Shown here in pieces: positions 27,139 through 36,124 of a stretch of DNA of 64,000 nucleotides. Location: assembly GCF_027941915.1 (NCBI RefSeq), contig NZ_CP116009.1, forward strand, positions 1,674,001 to 1,738,000, written 5' to 3'. The stretch's first letter is position 1, and every line of letters starts with the position of its first letter. Position numbers and translations under genes: made by a program. Source of the stretch: Ramlibacter tataouinensis. Lineage in GTDB: Bacteria > Pseudomonadota > Gammaproteobacteria > Burkholderiales > Burkholderiaceae_C. The notes below the pieces were generated by a model, which did not search any database, had not been told where the DNA came from, and saw only the letters and a list, made by a program, of their open reading frames with translations.

Positions 27139-28120
27139 GGCCCCGCCCCGAAGCGCCGGCGAGGCCGCACCGGACGCCGCGCCCCCGGCACCGGCGACAG
27201 CCGATGCCGTGCTGCGCCGGCTGGAGTGGACCGTGATCCGCCGCCTCGACGGCCTGCTGCAGGGCGACTACCGCACCCTGCTGCGCGGCGCCGGGCTGGA
27301 CCTGGCCGACCTGCGCGAGTACCAGCACCAGGACGACGTGCGCCACATCGACTGGAACGTCACCGCTCGCACCGACACGCCGCACGTGCGCGTGTTCACC
27401 GAAGACCGCGAGATGGCCGCCTGGTTCCTGCTGGACCTCAGCCCGTCGGTCGATTTCGGTTCGGGCGAGCAGCGCAAGCGCAACGTGTCGGCCGAATTCG
27501 TGGCGGTGCTGGCCCGCATGCTCACCCGCCACGGCAACCGGGTCGGCGCCTTGCTGTACGGCTCGGGGGTCGACACGGTGATCCCGACGCGCGGCGGGCG
27601 CCGCCACGTGCTGCACCTGCTGCACACCTTGCAGGCCCGCCCGGCCGGCCAGGAGGGCGGCCCGACCCGGCTGCGCGACCTGCTCGACTCCGCCGCCGGG
27701 CTGATCCAGCGGCGCTCCACCGTGTTCGTGGTGTCCGACTTCATCAGCGAGCCCGGCTGGGAACGCGCGCTGGCGCTGCTGGCACAGCGTCACGAAGTGG
27801 TGGCGGTGCGGGTGCTGGACCCGCTCGAGCTGCAGTTGCCCGACCTCGGCCTGCTCACCCTGCGCGACGCCGAAACCGGCGAGCAGCTGCTGGTGGACAC
27901 GCACGACCCCGGCTTTCGCCGCCGCTTCGCCAGCGTGGCCGCGCAGCGCGAGGCCGAGCTGCGCGAGGCGCTGGCGCGCGCCGGCGTCGATGCGCTGGAG
28001 CTGTCCACCGATGCCGACCTGGTCGATGCCGTGATCCGGTTCACCGAGATGCGCAAGCGCCGCATCCGCCTGTCCGCCGGCGGCGGCATGCCGGCGCACC
28101 TGCAGCCGGCCGCCGCCTGA
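27119..28120 (+). CDS. DUF58 domain-containing protein
   Basis: A 333-residue cytoplasmic protein. The DUF58 signature DLADLREYQHQDDVRHIDWNV is near residues 60-81, with RVFTEDREM shortly after. The downstream half has a von Willebrand-like fold beginning FLLDLSPSVDFGSG, where the MIDAS-type DxSxS is preserved as DLSPS. It starts with ATG inside the moxR coding end (20-base overlap), so translation is coupled. Together with MoxR and the VWA protein it makes up a conserved chaperone set. No membrane segment is apparent in the first 40 residues, unlike many DUF58 proteins. Confidence 0.88.
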   Translation: MKSWWPKAPPRSAGEAAPDAAPPAPATADAVLRRLEWTVIRRLDGLLQGDYRTLLRGAGLDLADLREYQHQDDVRHIDWNVTARTDTPHVRVFTEDREMAAWFLLDLSPSVDFGSGEQRKRNVSAEFVAVLARMLTRHGNRVGALLYGSGVDTVIPTRGGRRHVLHLLHTLQARPAGQEGGPTRLRDLLDSAAGLIQRRSTVFVVSDFISEPGWERALALLAQRHEVVAVRVLDPLELQLPDLGLLTLRDAETGEQLLVDTHDPGFRRRFASVAAQREAELREALARAGVDALELSTDADLVDAVIRFTEMRKRRIRLSAGGGMPAHLQPAAA

Positions 28121-28133
28121 ACGGGAGGACCCC

Positions 28134-29177
28134 ATGCATTTCCTCTGGCCCGAGTTCCTTTGGCTGCTGCTGGCGGCGCCGCTGCTGGTCGTGCTGTACG
28201 TCTGGCTGCTGCGCCGCAAGAAGAAGCTGGCGCTGCGCTATGCGTCGCTGTCGATCGTCAAGGAGGCGATGGGGCCCGGGCAGACCGTCCGCCGGCACGT
28301 CCCGCCGGCGCTGCTCCTGCTGGCGCTGGTCGCCATGCTGCTGGCGGCGGCCCGCCCGACCGCCGTGGTCACGCTGCCGTCCAACCAGCAGACCATCATC
28401 CTGGCCATGGACGTGTCGGGCAGCATGCGCGCGGCCGACGTCCAGCCCAACCGGCTGGTGGCGGCGCAGAACGCCGCCAAGGCCTTCCTGGCCGAGTTGC
28501 CGCGCCACGTGAAGGTCGGCATCGTGGCCTTCGCCGGTTCGGCCCAGGTGGCGCAGCTGCCCACCGTCAACCGCGAGGACCTGGTCACCGCCATCGACCG
28601 CTTCCAGCTGCAGCGGGCCACCGCCACCGGCAACGCGATCGTGATCTCGCTGGCGACGCTGTTTCCCGACCAGGGAATCGAGCTGGCCGCGCTGCAGGGC
28701 GGGCGAGAGCGCCAGCGCGGCTTCGCCATCGACACGGACCCGACGAAGGAAAAGAAGCCCTTCACGCCGGTGGCGCCCGGCTCCTACAACTCGGCCGCCA
28801 TCATCATGCTGACCGACGGCCAGCGCACCACCGGCGTCGATCCGCTGGATGCGGCCAAGATGGCGGCCGAGCGCGGCGTGCGCGTCTACACCGTGGGCAT
28901 CGGCACCGTCGACGGCGAGACCATCGGCTTCGAGGGCTGGTCGATGCGGGTGCGGCTGGACGAGGAGACGCTCAAGGCCATCGCCCAGAAGACCGACGCC
29001 GAGTACTTCTATGCCGGCAGCGCGCACGACCTGCAGAAGGTCTACCAGGCGCTCAGCTCCAAGCTGACCGTGGAGAAGAAGGAAACCGAGATCTCCGCCC
29101 TGTTCGCCCTGGCCGCCGCCGGGCTGGCGCTGCTGTCGGGCGCGCTGTCGCTGCTCTGGTTCAACCGGATCCTCTGA
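28134..29177 (+). CDS. VWA domain-containing membrane protein (BatA-like)
   Basis: This 347-residue protein has two N-terminal membrane helices (about 8-26 and 58-73), a VWA domain with an intact MIDAS site AMDVSGSM (Asp93, Ser95, Ser97), the second metal contact in TATGNAIV and Asp in IMLTDGQRTTG. One further helix ends the chain (about 322-342), so the VWA domain should face one side of the inner membrane, anchored at both ends. It begins 13 bases after the DUF58 gene, with GGGAGGACC as ribosome site, and is the last gene of this operon. A convergent lolD ends 4 bases downstream. Confidence 0.88.
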   Translation: MHFLWPEFLWLLLAAPLLVVLYVWLLRRKKKLALRYASLSIVKEAMGPGQTVRRHVPPALLLLALVAMLLAAARPTAVVTLPSNQQTIILAMDVSGSMRAADVQPNRLVAAQNAAKAFLAELPRHVKVGIVAFAGSAQVAQLPTVNREDLVTAIDRFQLQRATATGNAIVISLATLFPDQGIELAALQGGRERQRGFAIDTDPTKEKKPFTPVAPGSYNSAAIIMLTDGQRTTGVDPLDAAKMAAERGVRVYTVGIGTVDGETIGFEGWSMRVRLDEETLKAIAQKTDAEYFYAGSAHDLQKVYQALSSKLTVEKKETEISALFALAAAGLALLSGALSLLWFNRIL

Positions 29178-29181
29178 GCCG

Positions 29182-29848
<667 letters not shown>

Positions 29849-29856
<8 letters not shown>

Positions 29857-31105
29857 AGCGCAGCGCCTCCGCCGGGTTGACGCGGCTGGCGCGCCAGCTC
29901 GGGTACAGGGTGGCCAGGAAGGCCAGCACCAGCGAGATCAGCGCGATCGGCACGATGTCGTCGGCTTGCGGGTCGCTGGGCATGCGGCTGATCAGGTAGA
30001 TGTCGCGCGGCAGGAAGCTGGCGTTCAGCGCCCGCTCGAGCGCCGGCACGATCACGTCGATGTTCAGCGCGATGCCCAGCCCGAGCAGCAGCCCGGCCAG
30101 CGTGCCGACGACGCCGACGGTGGCGCCCTGCACCACGAAGATGCCCATGATGCTGCGCGGGCTGGCGCCCAGCGTGCGCAGGATGGCGATGTCGGCCCGC
30201 TTGTCGGTCACGGTCATCACCAGCGTGCTCACCAGGTTGAAGGCGGCCACCGCCACGATCAGGGTGAGGATGATGAACATCATGCGTTTTTCCAGCTGCA
30301 CCGCCGCGAACCAGGTGCGGTTCTGGCGGGTCCAGTCGCGCACCACCACCGGGCCGGTCAGCGTCTGCGACAGCTCGGCCGCCACCTCGCGCGCCTGGTG
30401 CAGGTCCTGCAGCTTCAGGCGCACGCCGGTCGGCCCCTCCAGCCGGAAGATGCGCGCGGCATCTTCCTCGTGCAGCAGCACCAGCCCGCTGTCGTACTCG
30501 AAATGGCCGGAATCGAAGGTGCCGACCACCGTCATCTGCTTCAGGCGCGGCACGATGCCGGCCGGCGTCACCTGGCCGCTGGGCGCGATCAGCGTCACCG
30601 GGTCGCCCTCGTGCACGCCCAGCGCGCGCGCCAGCTCGATGCCCAGCACCACGCCGAATTCGCCCGGCACCAGCCGCGCCAGCACGCGCGGCGTGGTGGC
30701 GCGGCCCAGGTCGGTCACCGCGGGCTCCAGCGCCGGCTCGATGCCCCGCACGATGGCGCCGCGCATGTCCTCGCCGCGCGCGATCAGCGCCTGCGCCGAG
30801 ATGAAGGGGGCGGCGCCGGTCACCTGCGGATGGCTGCGCGCCTCGCGCATCGTGCGCTGCACGTCCGGCAGCACGCCGCCGCCGGGACCGTAGATCTCGA
30901 TGTGCGAGACCACGCCCAGCATGCGGTCGCGCACTTCCTTCTGGAAGCCGTTCATCACCGACAGCACGATGATCAGCGCCGCCACGCCCAGCGCGATGCC
31001 GAGCATGGAGACGCCGGAGATGAAGGAGATGAAGCCGTTGCGGCGGGCGGCCCGGCCGGCCCGGGTGTAGCGCCAACCCAGTGCCAGCTCGTAGGGGATA
31101 CGCAT
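29849..31105 (-). CDS. lolC: Lipoprotein-releasing ABC transporter membrane subunit LolC/LolE
   Basis: A 418-residue protein with the MacB/FtsX-like architecture: helix near 23-48 ([25 protein letters not shown]), a long periplasmic domain, then three helices from about residue 270 ([59 protein letters not shown]). It ends with NPAEALRYE, as in LolC/E. Since only one membrane gene is present, it may form a homodimer or LolF-type arrangement rather than the LolC-LolE pair. ATG at 31105 ([15 protein letters not shown]) is chosen. lolD follows with an 8-base overlap. Confidence 0.92.
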
Positions 31106-31155
31106 GCGGGGGTCCGGTTGTGGGCGCGATTGTGGCATCCACGACAATCGGGGCC

Positions 31156-32109
31156 ATGTCGGACGCTGTCCACTTGTTGATCCCCTTTGCCGCGTGCAGT
31201 GCCGACGGCTGCCGCGAACGCCTGGCCTCGCTGCGCCTGCCGAACCTGGAGCGGCTGCTGGCCGCGATGGCGCCGGCCCAGCAGGTCGCCGGCGACGAGC
31301 ACACGCTGTCGATGCCGCACGAGCGCGTGCTGGCGCGCGAATGCGGCCTGCAGGCGCCCGACGGCCTGCTGCCCTTCGCCGCCTGGGAAGCGATGCAGGC
31401 CGGCATCGATCCGGCCGGCCAGGCCTGGGCCTGGGTGACGCCCTGCCACTGGCGGGTGGGCACCGACCACGTCTTCATGCACCACCCGCAGGAACTCGCG
31501 CTCGATGCGCAGGAATCGCAGGCGCTGCTGGCCGCGCTGCGGCCCTACTTCGAGCAGGACGGGCTGCAGCTGGCGTACGAGGCGCCCACGCGCTGGCTGG
31601 CCAGCGGCCCGCTGTTCGCGCAGGTGCCCTGCGCTTCGCTCGACCGGGTGGTGGGCCGCGTGATCGACGCCTGGATGCCGCGCGGCGAAGCGGGCAAGCC
31701 GCTGCGCCGGCTGCAGCAGGAGATGCAGATGCTGCTGTACACCCACCCGGTCAACGAGGAGCGCAGCCGCGGCGGCCAGCTGCCGGTCAACTCGTTCTGG
31801 GTGAGCGGCAACGGCGTGCTGCCGCCCGGCCACGCGCCGGAGCCGCCACCCGAGCTGCGCATCACGCACTACCTGCGCGATGCCGCGCTGCGGCAGGACT
31901 GGGCCGCCTGGGCCGCCGGCTGGCAGCAGATCGACGAGGGCGAAGGGGCCTGGCTGCTGCAGGCGGCCGGCGCCGGCCAGTCCGTGGCGGTCAGCCTGTG
32001 CGGCGACCGGCAGGCGCGCACCTGGCGCAGCGCCGGCGGCGGCTGGCGCCGCCGGCTGGCCGCGGCCTTCTCGCGGCAGCGCGCTGTCGACTGGCTGGCC
32101 GAGCTGTGA
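31156..32109 (+). CDS. Conserved protein of unknown function (COG4255-type), coupled to recJ
   Basis: A 317-residue, Trp- and Ala-rich, apparently soluble protein starting MSDAVHLLIPFAACS. I recognise it as a betaproteobacterial family often found beside recJ, sometimes labelled phosphoglycerate-mutase-like; conserved parts include LTPCHWRVG-type (here VTPCHWRVGTDHV), QMLLYTHPVNEER and LPVNSFWVSGNG. No nucleotide-binding loop or membrane segment is visible. Its last codon overlaps the GTG of recJ (GTGA), implying coupled synthesis with the exonuclease. A plausible -10-like CGACAAT lies just before the start. Function cannot be named. Confidence 0.75.
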   Translation: MSDAVHLLIPFAACSADGCRERLASLRLPNLERLLAAMAPAQQVAGDEHTLSMPHERVLARECGLQAPDGLLPFAAWEAMQAGIDPAGQAWAWVTPCHWRVGTDHVFMHHPQELALDAQESQALLAALRPYFEQDGLQLAYEAPTRWLASGPLFAQVPCASLDRVVGRVIDAWMPRGEAGKPLRRLQQEMQMLLYTHPVNEERSRGGQLPVNSFWVSGNGVLPPGHAPEPPPELRITHYLRDAALRQDWAAWAAGWQQIDEGEGAWLLQAAGAGQSVAVSLCGDRQARTWRSAGGGWRRRLAAAFSRQRAVDWLAEL

Positions 32110-33902
32110 AGATCGTTCCCCGCGATGTGCCCCCGCGCGCCGCCTGGGCGCTGGAGCAGGCCGGCATCCATCCGCTGCTGGCGCGCCTGTATGCGGCCCG
32201 CGGCGTCAGCGACCGCGAGGAACTCGACGACGGCCTGGGGCGCCTGTTGCCGCCGGCCGGCCTGAAGGGCGTGGCCGAAGCGGCCGTCCTGCTGGCCGAT
32301 GCCATCGCCGCGCACCAGCGCCTGTGCGTGGTCGCCGACTACGACTGCGACGGTGCCACGGCCTGCGCGGTGGCCGTGCGCGGCCTGCGGCTGCTGGGCG
32401 CGCAGCACGTCGATTACCTCGTGCCGGACCGCGTGGCCGACGGCTACGGGCTCACGCCGCCGATCGCGCGGCGCGTCAAGGACAGCGGCGCCGACGTCCT
32501 GATCACGGTGGACAACGGCATCGCCAGCGTCGAAGGCGTGGCTGCCGCCCATGCGCTGGGGCTGCAGGTGCTGGTGACCGACCACCACCTGCCCGGCCCC
32601 GCGCTGCCGGCCGCGGCCGCCATCGTCAACCCCAACCAGCCCGGGTGCGATTTCGAGAGCAAGAGCATCGCCGGTGTCGGCGTGATGTTCTACGTGCTGC
32701 TGGCGCTGCGCGCCGAGCTGCGCGCGCGCGGCGTGTTCGATGCCCGGCCCGCCGCCGGGCCGCCCCAAGGCGGGCCGGCCCCCGCCGGGGGCAGCTCTCG
32801 CGAGGCCGAGGGCGTGGGGGTGCCAGTTCGGCAACCGAAGCTCGATGCCCTGCTGCCGCTGGTGGCACTGGGCACCGTGGCCGACGTGGTGCGGCTGGAC
32901 GCCAACAACCGGCGGCTGGTGGCGCAGGGCCTGCGCCGCATCCGCGCCGGCGCCCTGCCCTGCGGGCTGGCCAGCCTGTTCGCGGCGGCCGGCCGCCGGC
33001 CGCAGGCCGCCACCACCTTCGATCTCGGCTTCGCGCTCGGCCCGCGCATCAACGCCGCCGGCCGCCTGTCCGACATGCGCCTGGGCATCGAATGCCTGCT
33101 GACCGACGACCCCGCGCGCGGTGCCGAGCTGGCCCAGCGCCTGGACGGCATCAACCGCGAGCGCAAGGACATCGAGGGCGAGATGCGCGAGCAGGCGCTG
33201 GAGCTGGCCGAGACGCTGATCGAGCCCGGCCAGGAGCCGCCGCCGGCGCTGTGCGTGTTCGACCCGGACTTCCACGAGGGCGTGGTCGGGATCGTGGCCT
33301 CGCGGCTGAAGGACCGGTTCCACCGCCCCAGCTTCGTCTTCGCCGCCAGCCAGGCGCCCGGGCGCGAGCACGAACTCAAGGGTTCGGGCCGCTCGATCCC
33401 CGGCTTCCACCTGCGCGATGCGCTCGACCTGGTGGCCAAGCGCCACCCCGGCGTGCTGCTGCGCTTCGGCGGCCACGCGATGGCGGCCGGATGCACCATC
33501 GCCGAAGAGCACCTGGACACCTTCGAGCAGGCGCTGGCGCAGGTCGCGCAGGAATGGCTGGATGCCGCCACCCTGCTGCGGCGCCTGGCCACCGACGGCC
33601 CGCTGGCGCCCGAGTACCGGCGGCCGGACCTGGTGGACACGCTGCACCAGCAGGTCTGGGGCCAGGGCTTCGCGCCCCCGGTGTTCAGCGAGGAGATGGA
33701 CGTGCTGTCGCAGCGCATCGTCGGCGAGCGGCACCTGGCGGTGCGGCTGCGCCACCATGGCCAGCCGGTGGACGGCATCTGGTTCGGCCGCACCGATCCG
33801 CTGCCGGCGCGCGCCCGCATCGCCTACCGGCTCGAAGCCGATGAGTACCAGGGCGTGCGCCGGGTGCGTTTCCTGATCGAAGGCGTGGAGAGCGAAGCCT
33901 AG
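32106..33902 (+). CDS. recJ: Single-stranded-DNA-specific exonuclease RecJ
   Basis: This 598-residue protein degrades single-stranded DNA 5' to 3' in recombination and mismatch repair. DHH motifs are VVADYDCDGATA, ITVDNGIAS, VTDHHLPG, NPNQPGC and GTVADVV, followed by DHHA1 LRFGGHAMAAGCTI and an OB-fold tail. The start is GTG at 32106, overlapping the upstream stop by 4 bases. Between VFD and PKLDALLPLVALG, where E. coli RecJ has a short link, there is an extra segment of about 25-30 residues rich in Gly, Pro and Ala, encoded by palindromic repeat-like DNA at 32741-32826. The frame stays open, so the protein is probably functional with an inserted loop. Confidence 0.94.
   Translation: MKIVPRDVPPRAAWALEQAGIHPLLARLYAARGVSDREELDDGLGRLLPPAGLKGVAEAAVLLADAIAAHQRLCVVADYDCDGATACAVAVRGLRLLGAQHVDYLVPDRVADGYGLTPPIARRVKDSGADVLITVDNGIASVEGVAAAHALGLQVLVTDHHLPGPALPAAAAIVNPNQPGCDFESKSIAGVGVMFYVLLALRAELRARGVFDARPAAGPPQGGPAPAGGSSREAEGVGVPVRQPKLDALLPLVALGTVADVVRLDANNRRLVAQGLRRIRAGALPCGLASLFAAAGRRPQAATTFDLGFALGPRINAAGRLSDMRLGIECLLTDDPARGAELAQRLDGINRERKDIEGEMREQALELAETLIEPGQEPPPALCVFDPDFHEGVVGIVASRLKDRFHRPSFVFAASQAPGREHELKGSGRSIPGFHLRDALDLVAKRHPGVLLRFGGHAMAAGCTIAEEHLDTFEQALAQVAQEWLDAATLLRRLATDGPLAPEYRRPDLVDTLHQQVWGQGFAPPVFSEEMDVLSQRIVGERHLAVRLRHHGQPVDGIWFGRTDPLPARARIAYRLEADEYQGVRRVRFLIEGVESEA
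32741..32826 (+). repeat. Palindrome-rich repeat-like insert read in frame within recJ
   Basis: The segment contains three successive hairpins: GCCCGGC/GCCGGGC, CCGCC(CC)/GGCGG and GCCCCC-GCC-GGGGGC, followed by GGCGTGGGGG. This arrangement resembles extragenic repeats common in Comamonadaceae genomes. It adds roughly 25-30 codons between conserved RecJ motifs without breaking the frame. Exact borders are uncertain. Confidence 0.6.
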
Positions 33903-34195
33903 CGGGACTGCCGCGCCCCGGCCTCGTCGAGCCAGGCGAACAGGCGCCCGGCCACCGCCTGCAATTGCGCATCGGCCATGCCCTGGGCCCGCGCCAGTTG
34001 CCACAGCGCGTACTCGCGGTCGCCCAGCATCATGGCGGTGCTGACGCAGCGCCCGTGGCCGGCCATCAGCAGCGTGAACGTGCCCAGCAGCTCGGTCGGG
34101 CAGTAGCCCGCCGCCGCAGCCGGCGACTCGAACTCATCCGAGACCTCGAGCGAAGCCGGGAGCGGTTCGGCCAGGCCGGATCGGACGGCGGTCAT
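33899..34195 (-). CDS. Small protein of unknown function
   Basis: A 98-residue soluble protein starting MTAVRSGLAEPLP at an ATG at 34195. It has a conserved-looking core YCPTELLGTFTLLMAGHGRCVSTAMMLGDREYALWQL and an amphipathic helical tail; two cysteines (CPTEL, GRCVS) are present but no recognised motif. Codon use matches the neighbouring genes, supporting a real gene. Its stop overlaps the recJ stop by two bases in convergent orientation. It lies 16 bases after the 88-residue membrane protein gene, so the two probably form an operon. I do not recognise a function. Confidence 0.62.
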   Translation of the reverse strand: MTAVRSGLAEPLPASLEVSDEFESPAAAAGYCPTELLGTFTLLMAGHGRCVSTAMMLGDREYALWQLARAQGMADAQLQAVAGRLFAWLDEAGARQSR

Positions 34196-34211
34196 GGCAG
34201 TCTGCACCCCC

Positions 34212-34478
34212 TCACCGGACGGCCAGCTCGACCGGGTGCCCGCCCGGGCCCGGGCCGTAGAACACGGCGCAGTCCTCGCCGGTGGGGATCTGGCACTGCA
34301 AGGCGGCCGGTTGCGCGGCCAGCACGACCGTGCCGCGGCGCTCATCGGCCTGGCGCACCTGGCTGCTGCACAAGGCGAACAGGGCCAGCAGCTGGGCGCC
34401 GGCAAGGGCGGCGGCGACCAGCCAGAACACCGGGTCGCGCGGGCGACCGTCGCGGGGATCGATCAAGCGGAACAGCAT
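34212..34478 (-). CDS. Small single-helix membrane protein of unknown function
   Basis: An 88-residue protein starting MLFRLIDPRDGRPRDPV at the ATG at 34478. One hydrophobic helix (about residues 17-35, VFWLVAAALAGAQLLALFAL) is followed by a short polar domain with two cysteines (LQCQI, EDCAV) that could be disulfide-bonded outside the cytoplasm. The longer open frame upstream is only antisense to the ornithine cyclodeaminase-like gene. It is followed by the 98-residue gene with a 16-base gap. No family recognised. Confidence 0.6.
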   Translation of the reverse strand: MLFRLIDPRDGRPRDPVFWLVAAALAGAQLLALFALCSSQVRQADERRGTVVLAAQPAALQCQIPTGEDCAVFYGPGPGGHPVELAVR

Positions 34479-34578
34479 GGCTGGGCGGATCGGGCGGGGA
34501 CAGCCTGATCTTGGGCCGGGCCGCGCAGCCCGGGCGCTGACACGGGCGCAAGCGGCGGTAGGACAAAATCGCCGACGC

Positions 34579-35481
34579 ATGACCCCTTTCCTCGACGCCC
34601 GCGCGACCACCCGTGCCCTTGCACCGCTGGCGCTGGTGCGGTCCCTCGAAGCCCTGCTGGCCGACCCGGCCGTGCAGGTGCCCGAACGGCTGGTGCAGCC
34701 GCTGCCGGGCGGCGGCAGCCTGTTCGTGATGCCGGCGCTGGACGGCCGCATCGCCATCACCAAGCTGATCACCTTCACGCCGGCCAATGCCGGCACGCCG
34801 CGCCCGGCGATCCAGGGCGACGTGGTCGTGTTCGACGCCGCCACCGGGACGCGCACGCTGGTGCTGGACGGCCCCGCCGTCACCGCGCAACGCACCGCCG
34901 CCGTGTCCTTGCTGGCCGCGCAGCGGCTCGCCCCGGTGCCGGACGGGCCCCTGCTGATCGTGGGCGCGGGCGCACAAGGGCTGTCGCACCTGGAGGCCTT
35001 CCAGGCCGGACTGCCGGTCCGCGAGGTGCGGGTGGCGTCGCGCAGCCGCGCCAGCGCCGAGCGCCTGGCGCAGCGCGCCCGGGAACTCGGGCTGACGGCG
35101 CTCGTGGTGGACGACCCCGACCGCGCCCTGGCCGATTGCCCGCTGGTGGTGACCTGCACCCCGGCCAGCGGCGTGGTGCTGCGGTCGCGGCCGCGCGACG
35201 ATGCCTTCATCGCCGCCGTCGGCGCGTTCACGCCCGCCATGGTCGAGTTGGGGCCCGAGCTGTGCCGCCACTGCGCGCAGCGGGGCCGCATCGTGCTCGA
35301 CACGCCGGACGCGGTGCACGAAGCCGGCGACCTGATCCAGGCCGGCCTGGACCTGGCGGCGCTGGCCTCCTTGCGCGACGTGGTGCAGGGCCGCGTGCCG
35401 AGCGGCGGCGGCCCGGTCCTGTTCAAGAGCTGCGGCTGGGCCGGCTGGGACCTGGCGGCGGCGCGCTGCGCCACCGGCTGA
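34579..35481 (+). CDS. Ornithine cyclodeaminase/mu-crystallin family reductase
   Basis: This 300-residue NAD(P)-binding protein has the family fold: dimerisation strands with RIAITKLITFTPANAGTP (Lys62 is the usual substrate-contact lysine), DGPAVTAQRTAAVS, the dinucleotide loop VGAGAQGLSH at 128-137, and SRSRASAE for cofactor discrimination. Members are ornithine cyclodeaminases, alanine dehydrogenases or delta-1-pyrroline-2-carboxylate reductases; the shape and length favour the last, but substrate is unproved. The ATG at 34579 follows a GGACAAAATC stretch. It is convergent with dcd, 15 bases away. Confidence 0.83.
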   Translation: MTPFLDARATTRALAPLALVRSLEALLADPAVQVPERLVQPLPGGGSLFVMPALDGRIAITKLITFTPANAGTPRPAIQGDVVVFDAATGTRTLVLDGPAVTAQRTAAVSLLAAQRLAPVPDGPLLIVGAGAQGLSHLEAFQAGLPVREVRVASRSRASAERLAQRARELGLTALVVDDPDRALADCPLVVTCTPASGVVLRSRPRDDAFIAAVGAFTPAMVELGPELCRHCAQRGRIVLDTPDAVHEAGDLIQAGLDLAALASLRDVVQGRVPSGGGPVLFKSCGWAGWDLAAARCATG

Positions 35482-35496
35482 GCGGGCGGTGCGCCT

Positions 35497-36063
35497 TCAG
35501 GCCTTGGGCAGCGTGACCCCGCGCTGGCCCTGGTACTTGCCGCCGCGGTCCTTGTAGCTGGTCTCGCAGGGCTCGTCGCTCTCGAAGAACAGCACCTGGG
35601 CGCAGCCCTCGCCAGCGTAGATCTTGGCGGGCAGCGGCGTGGTGTTGGAGAACTCCAGCGTCACGTAGCCTTCCCACTCGGGCTCGAACGGCGTGACGTT
35701 GACGATGATGCCGCAGCGCGCGTAGGTGCTCTTGCCCAGGCAGATGGTCAGCACGTTGCGCGGGATGCGGAAGTACTCCAGCGTGCGCGCCAGCGCGAAG
35801 CTGTTGGGCGGGATGATGCAGACGTCGTCGTGGAAATCGACGAAGCTCTTCTCGTCGAAATTCTTCGGGTCCACCACCGTGCTGTGGATGTTGGTGAAGA
35901 CCTTGAATTCCGGGGCGCAGCGGATGTCGTAGCCGTAGCTCGAGGTGCCGTAGCTGATCACCCGGCGGCCGTCCACCTGGCGCACCTGGCCGGGCTCGAA
36001 GGGCTCGATCAGCCCGTGCTGCTCGGCCATGCGGCGGATCCACTTGTCGCTCTTGATCGTCAT
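35497..36063 (-). CDS. dcd: dCTP deaminase
   Basis: A 188-residue enzyme converting dCTP to dUTP for thymidylate synthesis. The sequence carries the conserved blocks [41 protein letters not shown] (catalytic-site Ser/Arg), the Glu-containing [23 protein letters not shown] and the C-terminal [18 protein letters not shown] lid. Length matches E. coli Dcd (193). ATG at 36063 follows GAGGAGCAGCCG. It stands alone between convergent and tandem neighbours. Confidence 0.96.
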   Translation of the reverse strand: MTIKSDKWIRRMAEQHGLIEPFEPGQVRQVDGRRVISYGTSSYGYDIRCAPEFKVFTNIHSTVVDPKNFDEKSFVDFHDDVCIIPPNSFALARTLEYFRIPRNVLTICLGKSTYARCGIIVNVTPFEPEWEGYVTLEFSNTTPLPAKIYAGEGCAQVLFFESDEPCETSYKDRGGKYQGQRGVTLPKA

Positions 36064-36124
36064 CGGCTGCTGCTCCTCGGGCGCGAATTGTAGGTGGGCG
36101 CTCGCCCCCGCCTCCTGGCCGATG

